Assembly: GCA_039000515.1 (NCBI GenBank)
Contig: JBCFYV010000001.1
Location: forward strand, 65,167,729 to 65,231,728
Direction of reading: 5' to 3'
DNA from: Timema cristinae
Lineage: Eukaryota > Arthropoda > Insecta > Phasmatodea > Timematidae
Length of the DNA: 64,000 nucleotides
Shown here: positions 41,957 through 53,120 of the stretch, one piece after another
Layout of the letters: every line of letters begins with the position of its first letter
Numbering within the stretch: position 1 is the stretch's first letter
Notes under the pieces: model-generated
What the model was told of the DNA's origin: nothing
The model's input: only the letters and a program-made list of their open reading frames with translations
Database searches by the model: none
Position numbers and translations under genes: made by a program

Positions 41957-42512
41957 TTAAAAATATATACCCGTGGGTAGTACTTGTAGCATCAATGTAA
42001 GCCGCTTGTAAAACACGGGGGTTTTCAGGACAGACTTGACGCGCAAAAAGTTTAATTTGTGATTAATTCCTGGGATTTTTTTAAAAAGCAACAATATAAT
42101 AAGCACCATATAATGTGCGTTTAAATAAATGTCTCTTTGGTCCTTGCCCTGGTGAAATATTTTTGGTGTAAGGTACATAAGGCTAATATTTTGATGGTGG
42201 CATCCTTTGGTGAAAACATTGACGATCACTTCGTTGGCTTCACGCATCAGGTCGTCCAGGATAATCAGCTGTGGAGAGTCATTACGGGTGTCATCCATTT
42301 CTGGCATACCCTTACGGAATATGACGCGGTGTCTTGACACATCATGTTCGAATCCCGGTTGCCATAAAGCATAATATCAGGTGATTTGATCAAATTTAAC
42401 GTCACAGATCCGTCACCAAGTGACGGATAAAGTCGACTATAAAATGTGATTTTCCACATTCGGAAGGACCGCTGATGATGGCCGAAAATGTATGTTTCAA
42501 CTTGTCCACAAT
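41957..42512 (-). pseudogene. Polinton packaging ATPase (FtsK/HerA type), broken
   Basis: The minus-strand text begins VDKLKHTFSAIISGPSECGK, in which GPSECGKS is the Walker A loop, then HFIVDFIRH. Block 42,340-41,957 contains DDTRNDSPQLIILDDLMREA with the Walker B acidic pair in LIILDDL, then VNVFTKGCHHQNISLMYLTP and DIYLNAHYMV. This is the genome-packaging ATPase of Polintons, which pumps DNA into the capsid. No ATG is present at the expected start; an ATT codon sits at 42,512-42,510. Frame changes occur near 42,420 and 42,110 and the C-terminus is garbled. A TATA box lies 35 bp upstream. Confidence 0.85.
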
Positions 42513-42546
42513 GTTTGAGACTGAGCTTATAAGCTAAATGAACTTG

Positions 42547-42554
42547 TATTTATA
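42547..42554 (-). promoter_or_regulatory. TATA box upstream of the Polinton ATPase block
   Basis: On the minus strand the sequence reads TCCTATAAATACAAG, with TATAAATA 35 bp before the putative ATPase start. A matching CTATAAATAG lies upstream of the polymerase at 52.25 kb. The Ty3 element inserted only about 10 bp further upstream. Confidence 0.55.
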
Positions 42555-42559
42555 GGATA

Positions 42560-42564
42560 GGAGG
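42560..42564. repeat. Ty3 element target-site duplication (left), GGAGG
   Basis: The same five bases occur immediately after the right LTR at 47,279-47,283. Confidence 0.85.
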
Positions 42565-42775
42565 TGTTATGAATGTGAGGAAATGGGTTGTGGAGTGATT
42601 GGCTACACTGGGATATAGAGGCCAGTGTGAAGGACAGTGGGTGTGGACAAATGTGGCCAGTCAGGTAAGTGAATTCCAATAGTTTTCGTTGCCGTGTGTA
42701 AAACTACTATTTAGAGCAATTTATCACGTTTGTATTTTGTGCAAAGTAGCCTCCAAGATTGTCTAGAATAAAACA
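42565..42775 (+). repeat. Ty3 element 5' LTR
   Basis: TGTTATG start, CTAGAATAAAACA end, 211 bp. Against the right LTR I count roughly 14 substitutions and one 7-bp indel by hand, so about 93% identity. Confidence 0.92.
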
Positions 42776-42855
42776 TTGGCGACGAGGTGTGAAAAGAATC
42801 TACGTACATTTTGTTTTTCGCCTGTATATTTTCCTGGCGAACAAAATTCACCTTA

Positions 42856-43618
42856 ATGGTGGATAGGGAGGAAGGGGGGTTCTGTTCGTGTTACTGAATC
42901 AATTCCAAAGTTTAATATTGACCCTTTTGATACATCTAAGTCCAACTGGAAAGTTTACTTAAAAAGATTAAAAAATAAGCTTAGGATTTACAATGTACAG
43001 GAAGATAAGCAGACTTTATATTTATTAGACGCCATTGGCGAACATATGTACGAAAGGCTATGTGATCTGTGTGAGCCAACTGAACCAGAGTCTAAAACAT
43101 TGGAACAACTTGCAAATATTTTGACTACATTTTTTCAGCCAGAACCGAATGCATTGACAGAAAGGGTTAAGTTTCAATACAGGGTGCAAAATGAAGGAGA
43201 ATTACCAGCTGATTTTGCAGCTGAATTAAAAAAACTTACGCGTTATTGTAAATTTCCAAATGATTGGTTCGATGACGCCCTTTGTACTCAATTTGTGCAC
43301 GGATTGCGTTCTCAAGATCTGAAATTGAAACTAATGGAGCTTCCCACAGTTCATTTTGGATCCGCTGTTGAGTATGCTAGTTCTTATTCTAGTTTACGTC
43401 TTTCGGTCCCACAAGATGATATTTGTACCACAAATGTCAATCTAGTTCAAAAGAAAGTTCAGAATCAAAGATTATATAAGTCCAGTAAAGTACGTTGCAT
43501 ACATTGTAACTTTACAAATCACGATTCTGGTAATTGTTGGTATCGAAACGCTTCTTGCCGTATTTGCGGGGGAAAAGGCCATATAAGTCCTGCATGTGAG
43601 AAAAAAAGCTATCGGTAA
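42856..43618 (+). pseudogene. Ty3 element gag, one frameshift
   Basis: An ATG at 42,856 is followed by a run of six Gs at about 42,873-42,878 where the frame slips; from there the gag frame is open to a TAA at 43,616. The capsid region contains FNIDPFDTSKSNW and YLLDAIGEHMYERL, and FQPEPNALTERVKFQYRVQN; the middle holds GLRSQDLKLKLMELP. Two CCHC zinc knuckles close the protein: CIHCNFTNHDSGNC and CRICGGKGHISPAC, both with C-x2-C-x4-H-x4-C spacing. Gag packages the element RNA. Confidence 0.88.
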
Positions 43619-43679
43619 CACAAAAAGTACTTATCCAGATAAAAAATTGAGTTACTCTTAATAAATAGGGCTTTATACC

Positions 43680-46440
43680 AGGTATGCTCAGAGGATCAAA
43701 CATCTGATGGCGAAAGTATCAATTTAAATGAAACTTCAAGCGTGTTTTCTCATATTTTTCATATTAAAAATTCAGTGAAGTCTAATAAAATCATGGTACA
43801 GCTAACAGTAGATGGGGTAAATATGGCGTTCCAAGTTGATACTGGGGCACATGTAACAATAATAAATAAAGCTATCTTTAGGAGCAAGTTTCCAAAAAAG
43901 AAATTTTTCCCATTACGGTAATATTGCGTACCTATACCGGTGCACACATACCATTGTTGGGTAAAGCTAATGTCCTAGTTAATGGAAACAAATTGGATTT
44001 ATACTTAGCAAAGGGGGATTTTGCCACCATAGTAGGTCTTGAGTGGTTACGAACCCTCAAGTTAAATTTGACAGAACTTTTAGGAACTGTAAACTTGATC
44101 GATAAACTTTCAAGAACTCCCAACAAAAATGAAAATATACAGGATATCTTAGTAAAATTTGAGGATGTTTTAAGAAAAGGAGTAGGTAAAGTCAATGGAG
44201 TTGTGGCTCAGATCCGACTTAAACCCGACTCTGTTCCAGTGTACAGAAGACATCGTAATGTAGCCTACTCCCTTGTTCCTAAGATGGAAGCAGAATTGGA
44301 TCGTTTTGAAGAAGAAGGTATTTTATCCAAAGTTACCCATGAAGACTACGCTACTCCGGTGGTTCCTGTAATGAAAAGCGACGGTACAATCAGGATTTGC
44401 GGTGACTTTAAAACAACCATCAACCTTCAACTCATAATCGAGGACTACCCCATTCCGAATATCGATGGTATTCTTGCAAATATAGGAAATTGTTCATTTT
44501 ATTCGAAATTTGATATTAGCCAGGCTTTCTACCATATTGAATTTAAGGAGTCTGATCGCAAGTACTTAACAATTAACACTATAAAGGGGCTCTATCAGTA
44601 TAATAGACATTCCATTTGACATTACTACTGCCCCTGCCATATGGCAGAGAACAATTGAAGGGATTTTTAAAGATATTAAAGGAGTTCAAGTTTTTTATGA
44701 GGAGATCTGTGTTAGCTCTGAAACCAAAGCTCAACATTATCAGTTACTCGAGTCGGTGGTTTCAGAGGGTGGAAGATTATAACATCAGGGTTAATGTGGA
44801 CAAGTGTACCTTCCTAAAACCTTCCATTAAGTACTGTGGATTTATCATAAGCAAGGAGGGTATCAACAAATGCCCTGAAAAGTTGGAAGCAATTTTGAAA
44901 ATAAAGCCACCAACGTCAGTAATGGAATTAAAAACGTTTTTGGGGGCAGTCAATTTCTATGGTAAATTTGTACCAGACCTGAGTACTTTAGCTCATCCCC
45001 TTTTATAATCTTTTAAAATTAGAAGTGAATTTTAATTTCAATGAAGTTTGTTCCAAATCTTTTGAACAAATTAAAGAAACAATATCATCTGACAGGGTAC
45101 CTACCCACTTCAAACCGAAGAAAAAAATTGTCCTCTATACTGTTTAGGGGCAATATTGTCCCATCGCATGAGTGATGCCACTGAAAGGCCAATCGCCTTT
45201 GCTAGTCGGACCTTGAGTCTGGGGGAGTAAAAGTGGAGTCAAGTAGAAAAAGAAGCATGTGCCATTGTATTTGGCGTAAAAATGTTTTTTGCCTATCTCT
45301 TTGGCCATTGATTCATCTTAATAACGGACCATAGTCCGTTACTATCCATCTTTGGATCATCCAAGGGTCTTCCGGTTCCGTCTGCTCTAAGACTCCAGAG
45401 GTATGCTATATTTCTTCAAGCGTTCAATTATGACATTCAATATCGTCTAGGTGCGGAACATGGGAATGCAGACTGTTTGTCACGTCTAAGTTTGCAAAAC
45501 CAGGAAGAGGATTTTGACAGGGATTTAGAAGTTTTTAGTTTATGTCAAATCAATGTACTACCAGTTACTGCAAAGGAAATAATTAGAAGCTTGATCAAGG
45601 AAAAGGAAGCTGCGGAACTCATCCAAGCACTCAAAACGGGGGTTATCCTAAAACCCATGAATAGTTGGGGACATCCACAGCACGAATATTCCTTGTTCCA
45701 TGATTGTCTTTTCTGGGGCCAGTGGGTGTACATACCCACATGCCCAAGATCCAGAGTATTAGATGAGCTACACGAGGGACACATGGGAGTGGTTAAGAGC
45801 AAAGCTTTGGCACGAAGTTATGTGTGGTGGCCTAAAATTGATTCAGATATTGAGAAAATGATTTCAAGCTGTTTTTCTTGCCAACAGATGAAAAACAACC
45901 CAGCCAAGATATCCTACCACAAGTGGCAATGCCACTCATCACCCATGAAAAGGCTCCATATAGATTATGCAGGCCCTCTCAAAGGTATGTATTTTCTTAT
46001 TATTGTGGATGCTTTCAGCAGGTGGGTTGATGTTCACCATGTAAAAAATCTAACTTATACAACAATTAAACTGCTAAACAATTTTTTTACAAATTTTGGT
46101 CTCCCCACGTCATCGTATTAGATAACGGCCCTCAATTTACTAGCTCAGAATTCTCAAAGTTCTGTTCCGAATTAGGATTCAAACAAAAATTGATTGCACC
46201 ATATTATCCGGCTTCCAATGGCTTAGCGGAAAGGGGAGTGCAGACTTTTAAAGCCTCTCTCAAAGCAGCCATACTGAGTGGAAGTAATATTAGTAATGCT
46301 ATAACTAAATTCCTGATAGCCTATAGGAGTGCTCCCCACTCCATTCCTGGACTGTCTCCTGCACCTTTCTTTTTGGGACGTACGCTAAGGAGCCGTATAT
46401 ATTTAGTAAAGCCTTTAGGTCCCCTAGCCCTTCAGTAGTG
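43680..46440 (+). pseudogene. Ty3 element pol (PR-RT-RNase H-IN), broken
   Basis: The protease active site appears as FQVDTGAHVTII (43,830-43,860), followed by a stop and frame change at about 43,920. RT block 43,924-44,619 contains KMEAELDRFEEEGIL, PVVPVMKSDGTIRICGDFK and YSKFDISQAFYHIEF. A stop at 44,617 precedes the remainder, where the YxDD position reads VFYEEICV (44,690-44,710). RNase H lies at 45,140-45,460, with ITDHSPLLSI and AEHGNADCLSRL. Integrase runs 45,477-46,440: an H-x2-H and CFSCQ zinc module, IDYAGPL, LDNGPQFTSSEF and GLAERGVQTFK for the D-D-E residues. Further stops occur near 45,006, 45,228 and 46,121. Confidence 0.9.
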
Positions 46441-46966
46441 TTCCAAGGATCCGGTGGATGTTCCAAGGGTTTTCGAGGAAGGATCAAACGTCGCTTTCCG
46501 TTCATACAGAAACCCTGAAGAAAGTGGCTTTTGGGAATTGTCAAAGAAAAAAAAGGATGATTTAAATTAGTTAATAAAACAAGGGGATAGCACCTATTTC
46601 CGCCATGTGGATCAGATGAGGCCAGTGGGGGAGGAACTCGGTAGACAAAATATGAATACAAATGGTAGCCAGACTCCAAGCTCGAATCCAAGACCATCTA
46701 GGAGGTCAATAGCAGTTGAGCCATCTGAACCACCATTGCTATTAGCGTCGTAAACTTCACCCAGGAGTCAGTTTGACTCACCCACTCAAGAGAAGAGAAC
46801 CAGCCCTCCTCATGAAAGAATCTCACCCAGAAGTAAGCCTTTGGACCTACCCCAAGAGATGAGGCAACCCATCGACGAAGAGTCAGCCTCAAGAGCTACA
46901 CCAGCTCTATTGACCTCTACTAGGAGTGGCCGCGTAATTAAGCAACCTACAAGGCTCAACCTCTGA
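46440..46966 (+). pseudogene. Ty3 element pol C-terminal region, broken
   Basis: After a stop at 46,436 the plus frame continues with VFEEGSNVAFRSYRNP, YFRHVDQMRPVG and a Ser/Pro/Arg-rich stretch (NPRPSRRSIAVEPSEPP) ending in RSGRVIKQPTRLNL and a stop near 46,966. The 'RSGR..K.P.RL' ending is common at the integrase C-terminus of Ty3-type elements. Stops lie near 46,570 and 46,752. Confidence 0.65.
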
Positions 46967-47074
46967 AGAGAAGACATTTTGTGAACGTGTTTTTTTCCCT
47001 CCTCAACGAATTCAATTAAAGTAATGTCAAGTGTCAGGTGGTGGTGGGGGGTGTTCAGACTAATGAGGGAGGAG

Positions 47075-47278
47075 TGTTATGAATGTGAGGAAATGTGTTG
47101 TGGAGTGATTGGCTACAATGGGATATACACGCCAGTGTGAAGGACAGTGGGTGTGTACAAATGTCAAGAAAGTGAACTCCAAGAGTTTTCGTTGCATTGT
47201 GTAAAACTACTATTTAGAGCAATTTATCACGTTTGTATTATGTGCAAGGTAGCCTCCACGATTGTCTAGAATAAAACA
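47075..47278 (+). repeat. Ty3 element 3' LTR
   Basis: 204 bp, matching 42,565-42,775 throughout except for about 14 substitutions and a 7-bp deletion; preceded by a purine-rich tract. Confidence 0.92.
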
Positions 47279-47319
47279 GGAGGGAGGGTGTGTAGACGTT
47301 GAAACACAAACATAACAGT

Positions 47320-47550
47320 TTTTATAATATTTATTCACACAAATATAGCTCACACCGTGAGAAGTATACATTGAATATTTATTTACAAATATATGTCATA
47401 ACGTGAAAAGTAAACTTGGAATATTTATTTACATAAATCAAAATTTAAAATATAACTCACGCCATGAAAAGAATACTTGCAATATTTATTTAAAAAATTA
47501 TAGTTATAGAATATATCTTACACCATGAAGTAAATTATACATATTTAGGT
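47320..47550. repeat. Imperfect tandem repeat, about 65-bp period
   Basis: Three to four diverged units containing AATATTTATTTACA and a CTCACACCATGAAAAG-like segment sit between the Ty3 element and the polymerase gene. This is Polinton intergenic DNA or an old repeat inserted in it. The rest, up to 47,948, is AT-rich without recognisable features. Confidence 0.6.
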
Positions 47551-47948
47551 GTAGAGGAAAATATAATATATTTCTTGAGCTCGTAGTGGGAATATTGTCC
47601 TCAATATTAATTTAAAAATTCCAGTTTGAAAAGTATTTGAATATATATACACAGATGGTTTCAATTTAAAATATGTACAAGGGAAAAAAATTACTAGAAT
47701 TAAAATATATACAAAAATTAATTATATTGACTATAAATAATCAGATAGGTGAAGAATTGTACTGGGGATAAAAAATATAAAATGTATCCTGGATGCATAA
47801 AATAAATCAATACAAATATATGCGTATTTTCATGCAGAAAAAATATATGAGAAAAAAAATTAAATCTTTGAAAAATGATGTGTTAGTAGAACTGTCTAGA
47901 GTGAAAGAAAAGAAAGGTGACTATTCAGCCCGTCTAAATTATCACCTT

Positions 47949-50491
47949 TTAGTTGTGTCGAGCACGTTTACAAGGACTCTGATACCTAAACGGCAACGTA
48001 TTATAATCATCGGTTATCCGGCATTTGGTAAACACGGGCAGGTAGACTTTATTTTGTGAAACGGCACATACAAACGCGAGACCTTTTCTTAAAATTTTGT
48101 GCGGTATCTGTATGTATCTTTCTGTGGCCTTTTTGGCAACCATCAATTTGAAAACGTCAAAATTAACGTCGTTCCGGTTGCCGTAGTTTATGGTGATCCC
48201 TTGAACCTTGCAAACTGTTTTTGTTTTGGTAGGATCGCCACCAACACAAACTCTGTACGCGTAATTCTTGGGACTGCCCGATACAAAGGTGCTAAAGTAG
48301 CTTCCCGGACTGTAATCTTGAAGTTCGTCAGTGAGGTCACCTAAAATTCTTCGGTTGGTGGACTCCAATCGCCAGTGCATTCCGTGAATAGAACGCTATC
48401 TGCATCGTGATACAAAACGCGGTCCCCCAATTGTTCAAGGATGCTGTAAAAATGCAAGCTAGCCATAGAAGTAGTGTAGCAGGTCACCGCCACACTCGTG
48501 TGGGGGTTAGGGCAGAACGCGTCACACGAATCCCTGTAATTGAGGAACATAACCTCATCATTTACATCAATGACGCTGTCCACGGCGATGTACGGAGCCA
48601 TCAGGTACTTGCTGATGCCCTGATAGTCGTTGACAACGGCTACGTGTGGTAAATCGGGTATTTACCCAAACTTTCCCCATAGCGAATTTAAAAAGAGTTT
48701 AGCCAGAGTGCGTAGACCAGGGTTTTTACAAACAGAGCCGAAACCAAATTTTACCCCTTCCTTTTCTTCATCATTTTGAATGTCAGCTAACTAACTATTC
48801 ATCTTGCTAGGTACACCACTCAGGCTATCTGATGGCTTTTTTTTAATTTTCAAAAAAGTATCAATGTACCCGTGAAACAATCCGCCCGAATGTGTCTGAC
48901 GATCGTAAACAGATACATTGTACTCCCACACATCGTGTACTGCTTCAATAGTGTCGCCTTTCTCAACGGCTTTCCAGATCTCTTCAATCACCCAGACGCC
49001 TGTCAACCAGTGATTTTTTTTTCGTTGTGCTGACACGCACCTTGGTTTTTCTCCTTCTCGTATTTCCTGCACAAGATGAACATTAAACTGTCTTGCATCC
49101 GTGTAGGCAATACGGGCATGAATAAATCCCGTGGAGGCGTCACGGTATCTTTGGCTATGCCTTCTACTTGATCTATAGACGGACAATTTGGTTCCGAGTG
49201 ATTTTGGGGTGGCCGATGTGATATTTTTTGTACTTGCAAACGTAAGGATACATCTAACCCACATCCAAGTATTGTGCACAGTCTTTACAGATCAAAGTTG
49301 GACTTCCACTGCAAACCACTCTATCGTAGCACTTTTTGCACGCGGATTTACATTTGTGTGTATTATTATGATCAAATGGTACACGGCACTCGCGGAAAAA
49401 GTACGAGCACTTAAATGCGGCTGTCAAGGATGCTATGACGTCAAAATAGTTTTGCTTATCGTCGTGAAAATACAAATCAAGGTAGCCCTTAAAGGAATGT
49501 TCGGATGGAGTAGGCCCCCTCATATAGGACCTGCCTCACCCCCGACGTTCCCTGTACACGGTGATTTTGTATTCGTAGAGGTATGTTTGAAATTGTTTCA
49601 GTTCGGTTATCCCACCCCCTTGCAAAAGATTCACACGGGCATCACGGTATAGTTCCTCTGTTTTGAATTTTTGATTAGGACGACCCATTTTGATTTATTT
49701 AACGGTATTCACGTCCATGCATCCTGGTTTTCTTTTAAAGTCACACACAGTCTTGGCGACAACCAATGCACGGGCAAGGCAAAATATATAATTGCCATTT
49801 TTAATCGTAATGATTCCTTGATTTCTTGGACTGTATGTGGTAGCTAGGGAGAAATTATCACAATAACGTGCACTACCATGAGGCTCCTTAAAATGGCTGA
49901 GATTAACATACAGTGGTGCCTTTCTTAAGAACAAATTATTACTCTGCAACACGCGACTTTCATTATCAAGCACGGCTCGAGCGTTTAACTGATCCACCCT
50001 CTTAAAGGAGACGAATACATGATTAAACGTTGAGTCTGTGCTGTTAAAAAGTAAGCTGACATGATCATTGGCGCTGACATCATGGTCCTGCAACCGATTG
50101 AGCAAATTATTTATTTGTTCTTCAAGCCAGATTAATGCATCATGTTCGCTTGCTGGAGCACCAAGATGTATGGTAATTTCTCTACCAGTATAAAAGAAAC
50201 GCCTCAATTGTTTAATTATCTCCTCGAAGATTCGAAGAGGGAGGCCTTTGGACAAAGCTCCACCAACCTGGTTTACCGGGCCACTAATTCCTCTCTGTGG
50301 TGCTGAGGATGGTCCGGCCGTCACTATAGGTTGATAAAAGACCGTGGACCCCATCTGCCTCACCACAGCTTGGGCTTGAACCCTGACTCCCCGGCACGGA
50401 GGCGGTGTTGCTGCTGATGCGGGGTGAAGGGGGGACACGGCCGGTGGCGGCGCTGGAACACTGTCTCCGGGAAAAAACCACTCCAATTGAA
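47949..50491 (-). pseudogene. Polinton protein-primed DNA polymerase B, broken and internally deleted
   Basis: The minus-strand order runs as follows. Block 50,491-49,695 is the N-terminal region (SNDHVSLLFNS-like text beginning near SANDHVSLL, and FCLARALVVAKTVCD). At 49,690-49,254 a Cys-rich module follows, HKCKSACKKCYDRVVC and CKDCAQYL. Block 49,279-48,791 contains ARIAYTDARQFNVHLVQEI and WVIEEIWKAVEKGDTI. Then comes LRTLAKLFLNSLWGKFG (the Kx3NSxYG-type motif B, near 48,680). Block 48,601-48,341 contains VNDEVMFLNYRDS and YHDADSVLFTEC (motif C, YxDTDS-type). Block 48,380-47,949 contains YFSTFVSGSPKNYAYRVC and the C-terminus. Polinton PolB is usually well over 1,000 aa; here the exonuclease part is largely missing and several frames are joined by stops. 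Confidence 0.85.
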
Positions 50492-51578
50492 CTAAAAAAC
50501 ACAAAAGCATAAACACTTGAAATATAATTATTTACTGCAAACTTACGCGTTAAAATGATACCGCAAAATATAACGATGCTGTTACAATTGCTTTAACTGA
50601 TACCCACATTCGCAATGTTTGAGTAATAAATACAGTCCATGGCAGCTAATTTATCACTATTAAAGGCTAAACCCAAATTTTCATTTCATCCATTCAGGAA
50701 ATCGAGCACTGAACCCTTCATAAAATGTTCGAGTAATAAAATACACTTGAACCCTAGGTCAGCTACAAAATACTGTCCAGTGCGGTTAAAACTAAATTTT
50801 CACCCCCCTGTCTGGAATCGAATCTGGGACCCTTGAACCGACAAAACAAAATATAAGGTTCTGTCCCGGTTAAAGCAATAATATAATTACTATTACTGTA
50901 TACTTAAAGCACACTGGAACACTAAATCTACAACATATAATTGAGTAGAGCACTTTTTTGGCTCTAAACCGGCTTAAACGCCATCTATTAGACCTATAAG
51001 CAACCACACTTCAAGAAATCTAGCTTTAAATAAGGTATTGGAGGAAAATATGTCTTACACAAATTTGGTAAAAATATATATTGATGCTAGAAAGTAATTT
51101 TAATGGTCCGAATTATGTTTAGAACGAAATAAAACCATTTAATTTATTTTCCATTACTGTTTTTCAGTCTAATGCTCGGGTAAATTTTTTTATTCATAAA
51201 ATGTCAAGACTAGAACATCCACTTACCCTGTCCGCTTACTGATGATTTACCAAAGCAACATTTTTAACAGTGTCGGGAAACTAACCCGTTACCAATAGTT
51301 TGGTATACAGACATGCTATCGAGCGAGTTAAGGTTACTACCGAATATTGATTCAGCACAATGCAACCGTGACTAAAACGCCAATTATAATTGTCTATCTT
51401 TTGGTTAAATTTGGGAACGGGCTGTTTACAATGGTGTAGTAGATATACGGTCAAACAACGATAGTTAGGGGAAGAGAGCACGCAAATAACTCTTGAGTAA
51501 TAAACTGTCTATTTCCAAACTAGTGGCTATAGTATAGTTACTTGTAGATGGTACTAAAATATAGAATGGCAAACTTAC
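50492..51578 (-). other. Possible intron or spacer upstream of Polinton polymerase
   Basis: The polymerase block is preceded on the minus strand by TGTTTTTTAG|TTCAATTGG (50,491), a good acceptor. A GTAAGT donor sits at 51,578-51,573. If both are used, this 1.09-kb stretch is an intron. It contains a B-box-like GGGTCCCAGATTCGATTCC on the minus strand near 50,810-50,830, a SINE fragment. No other gene is seen. Confidence 0.4.
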
Positions 51579-51851
51579 ATATCAACTGGTTTATCTAGTC
51601 CAATTCACCCCAAACATCAGGGATAGCATTTCCAGTGGTGTCGGTAGGGCCCTGCGAGGTGAAGCATCCCTTCGGCATGAGGACGGCTGCACTGGAGAGA
51701 GCACCGACCACTTCTAGGTGATGTGTCGGTACAGGATCCAACTCCGCATCACCGCTTTCAAGGGGCGGCGTTCGCACACACGCTGTTAAACCCTCTGTGG
51801 ATGCTACGTGCTCACTCAGGCTTGTATCCAACTCGTACAGATCCCAGTATT
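51579..51851 (-). CDS. Small acidic Polinton ORF, possible exon
   Basis: The minus-strand frame after a TTTAATTTCAG acceptor (51,852) begins EYWDLYELDTSLSEHVAST and ends IPDVWGELD with a stop near 51,596, just before a GTAAGT donor. It is acidic and has no recognised domain. Location between the polymerase and the right-hand promoter suggests a 5'-proximal Polinton gene or exon. The start codon is not clear. Confidence 0.4.
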
Positions 51852-51958
51852 CTGAAATTAAATACATACATAATAATTTGATAGTGGTAGAAAAAACACG
51901 TACATTTCTCTAAAATTTAAAACAGGACGCTAATGAGCCATGGACCAGTCGCCATCCG

Positions 51959-52190
51959 TTAAGGCAATTCCGTCCTCTGTAAAAAAAACTCCAACGGGTT
52001 CTGGATATCTGCCTCCACCGGTTGAATTACTGAAGCCACGGGTTCATCTTCTTCTTGAAAGTCTGTCAAAGAAGCAAATACTACTGTACACCAAAGACAT
52101 AATAAGCAAAATATTACCCATTAAAATAAACAAAGCGCTTTTGAAACATACCTGAATTTATCCAAATTTCCAACGCGTCTAAACTCGTTA
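51959..52190 (-). CDS. Possible two-exon small Polinton gene
   Basis: On the minus strand a CAG|GTATGT donor (exon end 52,152) and a TTGACAG acceptor (next exon from 52,072) flank an 80-bp AT-rich interval. Joined, they leave a short frame of about 45 codons containing LDALEIWINS and ending at a TAA at 51,959-51,961. No ATG is seen at its expected start. It lies 60-100 bp downstream of a strong TATA box. The function is unknown. Confidence 0.3.
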
Positions 52191-52247
52191 TGATGTTTAT
52201 CGCTCGCAATTATTAATTACAATGACCGAATGTAATGATTTCAAGGT

Positions 52248-52257
52248 CTATTTATAG
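52248..52257 (-). promoter_or_regulatory. TATA box for the leftward polymerase block
   Basis: Minus strand CGACTATAAATAGACC followed within 40 bp by GGTCATTG-like initiator text. It matches the TATA box before the ATPase at 42.55 kb. A palindromic core (CTATTTATAG) means it could also serve the plus strand. Confidence 0.5.
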
Positions 52258-52408
52258 TCGCTTCAACGGGGGTGTACCACATGTAAAGGTGGTGACTTCT
52301 TATTGGTCGATAATATTGTTTCCGAATCAGTTCTTGCCCAATCCCAATCTGCATAAATAGGCATCTATTAACAGTTATCTTTCATTCGCGCTAGCTATCT
52401 CGCTGAGG

Positions 52409-52480
52409 ATGGACGTCTTACTTCGTTGCTGGCTAGAGGGATACTTGGAGGACCGTCGGTCGTGTTTATTTTCCAGCAGT
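52409..52480 (+). pseudogene. Truncated rightward Polinton ORF start
   Basis: ATG at 52,409 opens MDVLLRCWLEGYLEDRRS, preceded by a GCATAAATAG TATA-like element about 60 bp upstream and TCATTCG near the expected start site. After about 25 codons it runs into SINE-like sequence. It may be the only plus-strand Polinton gene, now truncated. Confidence 0.3.
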
Positions 52481-53110
52481 GCAAATGCTGGTACACATTT
52501 TCCCTGTGATGGGAGGAGGTAGGGGTTAGATTCCCTGCAAGGTCAACAAACGCTAATTCTAACTAAAAGCATAAATAATAGCTTTGGCTGTTTTCACTTT
52601 TTAGCCATGCACAAATGATGGTAAATCACTAATTTTATTATTCTGTCTCTGTCTTTCTCTCTCTCTCATTCGGGCAAAAATATCCAAAATATATTGTAGG
52701 ATTCAATTCCCCTCGTGTTCAGTTTTCAATGACATGCAAATGTGGGTACACATCTCGTCCTGTGTCGTAAGGAGGTAGGGTTCAAGTCCCTTAGTGGCCA
52801 ACAAACGCTAATTACTTCACATTTCAATCCCTGGCAAATGCTATTACACATCTCATCTGGTCAACATCAGCTTTTATCTCATGCTTGCCTGAAGAGATTA
52901 GTTCGAATCCCTGTCGTGCGTGTGTACCGAGCCGGACTCCCTCATCGTCCATGGTTTGTAGCCCTGAAGGGTAGTAAGACGCAGTTCTAAATACCGATAC
53001 GCTTAACTTCGTGGCTATTAGCAGGGAGGTAGGGGGAGGGGGAGATTGAATCCAGGTCGACCCTGTCACTTGGCCTTCACACAAATGCAGGTACATTTTA
53101 TATCTTACTC
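52481..53110. repeat. Cluster of SINE fragments inside the Polinton right end
   Basis: Three to four pieces contain TGCAAATG(C/T)(G)GGTACACAT, a B-box-like GGGTTCAAGTCCC (near 52,787) and GGCCAACAAACGCTAAT (twice). A tail-like GGGTAGTAAGACGCAGTTCT sits near 52,975, and CACACAAATGCAGGTACATT near 53,080 belongs to the SINE A body. Boundaries are unclear because copies overlap. Confidence 0.55.
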
Positions 53111-53120
53111 AGCCCTGATA

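Larger units (their letters stand above)
42565..47278 (+). mobile_element. Ty3/gypsy-type LTR retrotransposon nested in the Polinton (4.7 kb)
   Basis: It has two direct LTRs (211 and 204 bp), both starting TGTTATGAATGTGAGG and ending GTCTAGAATAAAACA, and a GGAGG target duplication on both sides. TTGGCGACGAGG immediately follows the left LTR as a primer-binding-site-like sequence, and a purine-rich tract (AATGAGGGAGGAG) precedes the right LTR. Internal domains on the plus strand are in the order gag, protease, reverse transcriptase, RNase H, integrase, and a short Pro/Ser/Arg-rich C-terminal region. Pol is disrupted at several places, so the copy is inactive. Confidence 0.95.

Noticed and set aside
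49188..49652. Plus-strand open frame of 154 codons
   Set aside because: Antisense of the Polinton polymerase Cys-rich region; no independent motif.
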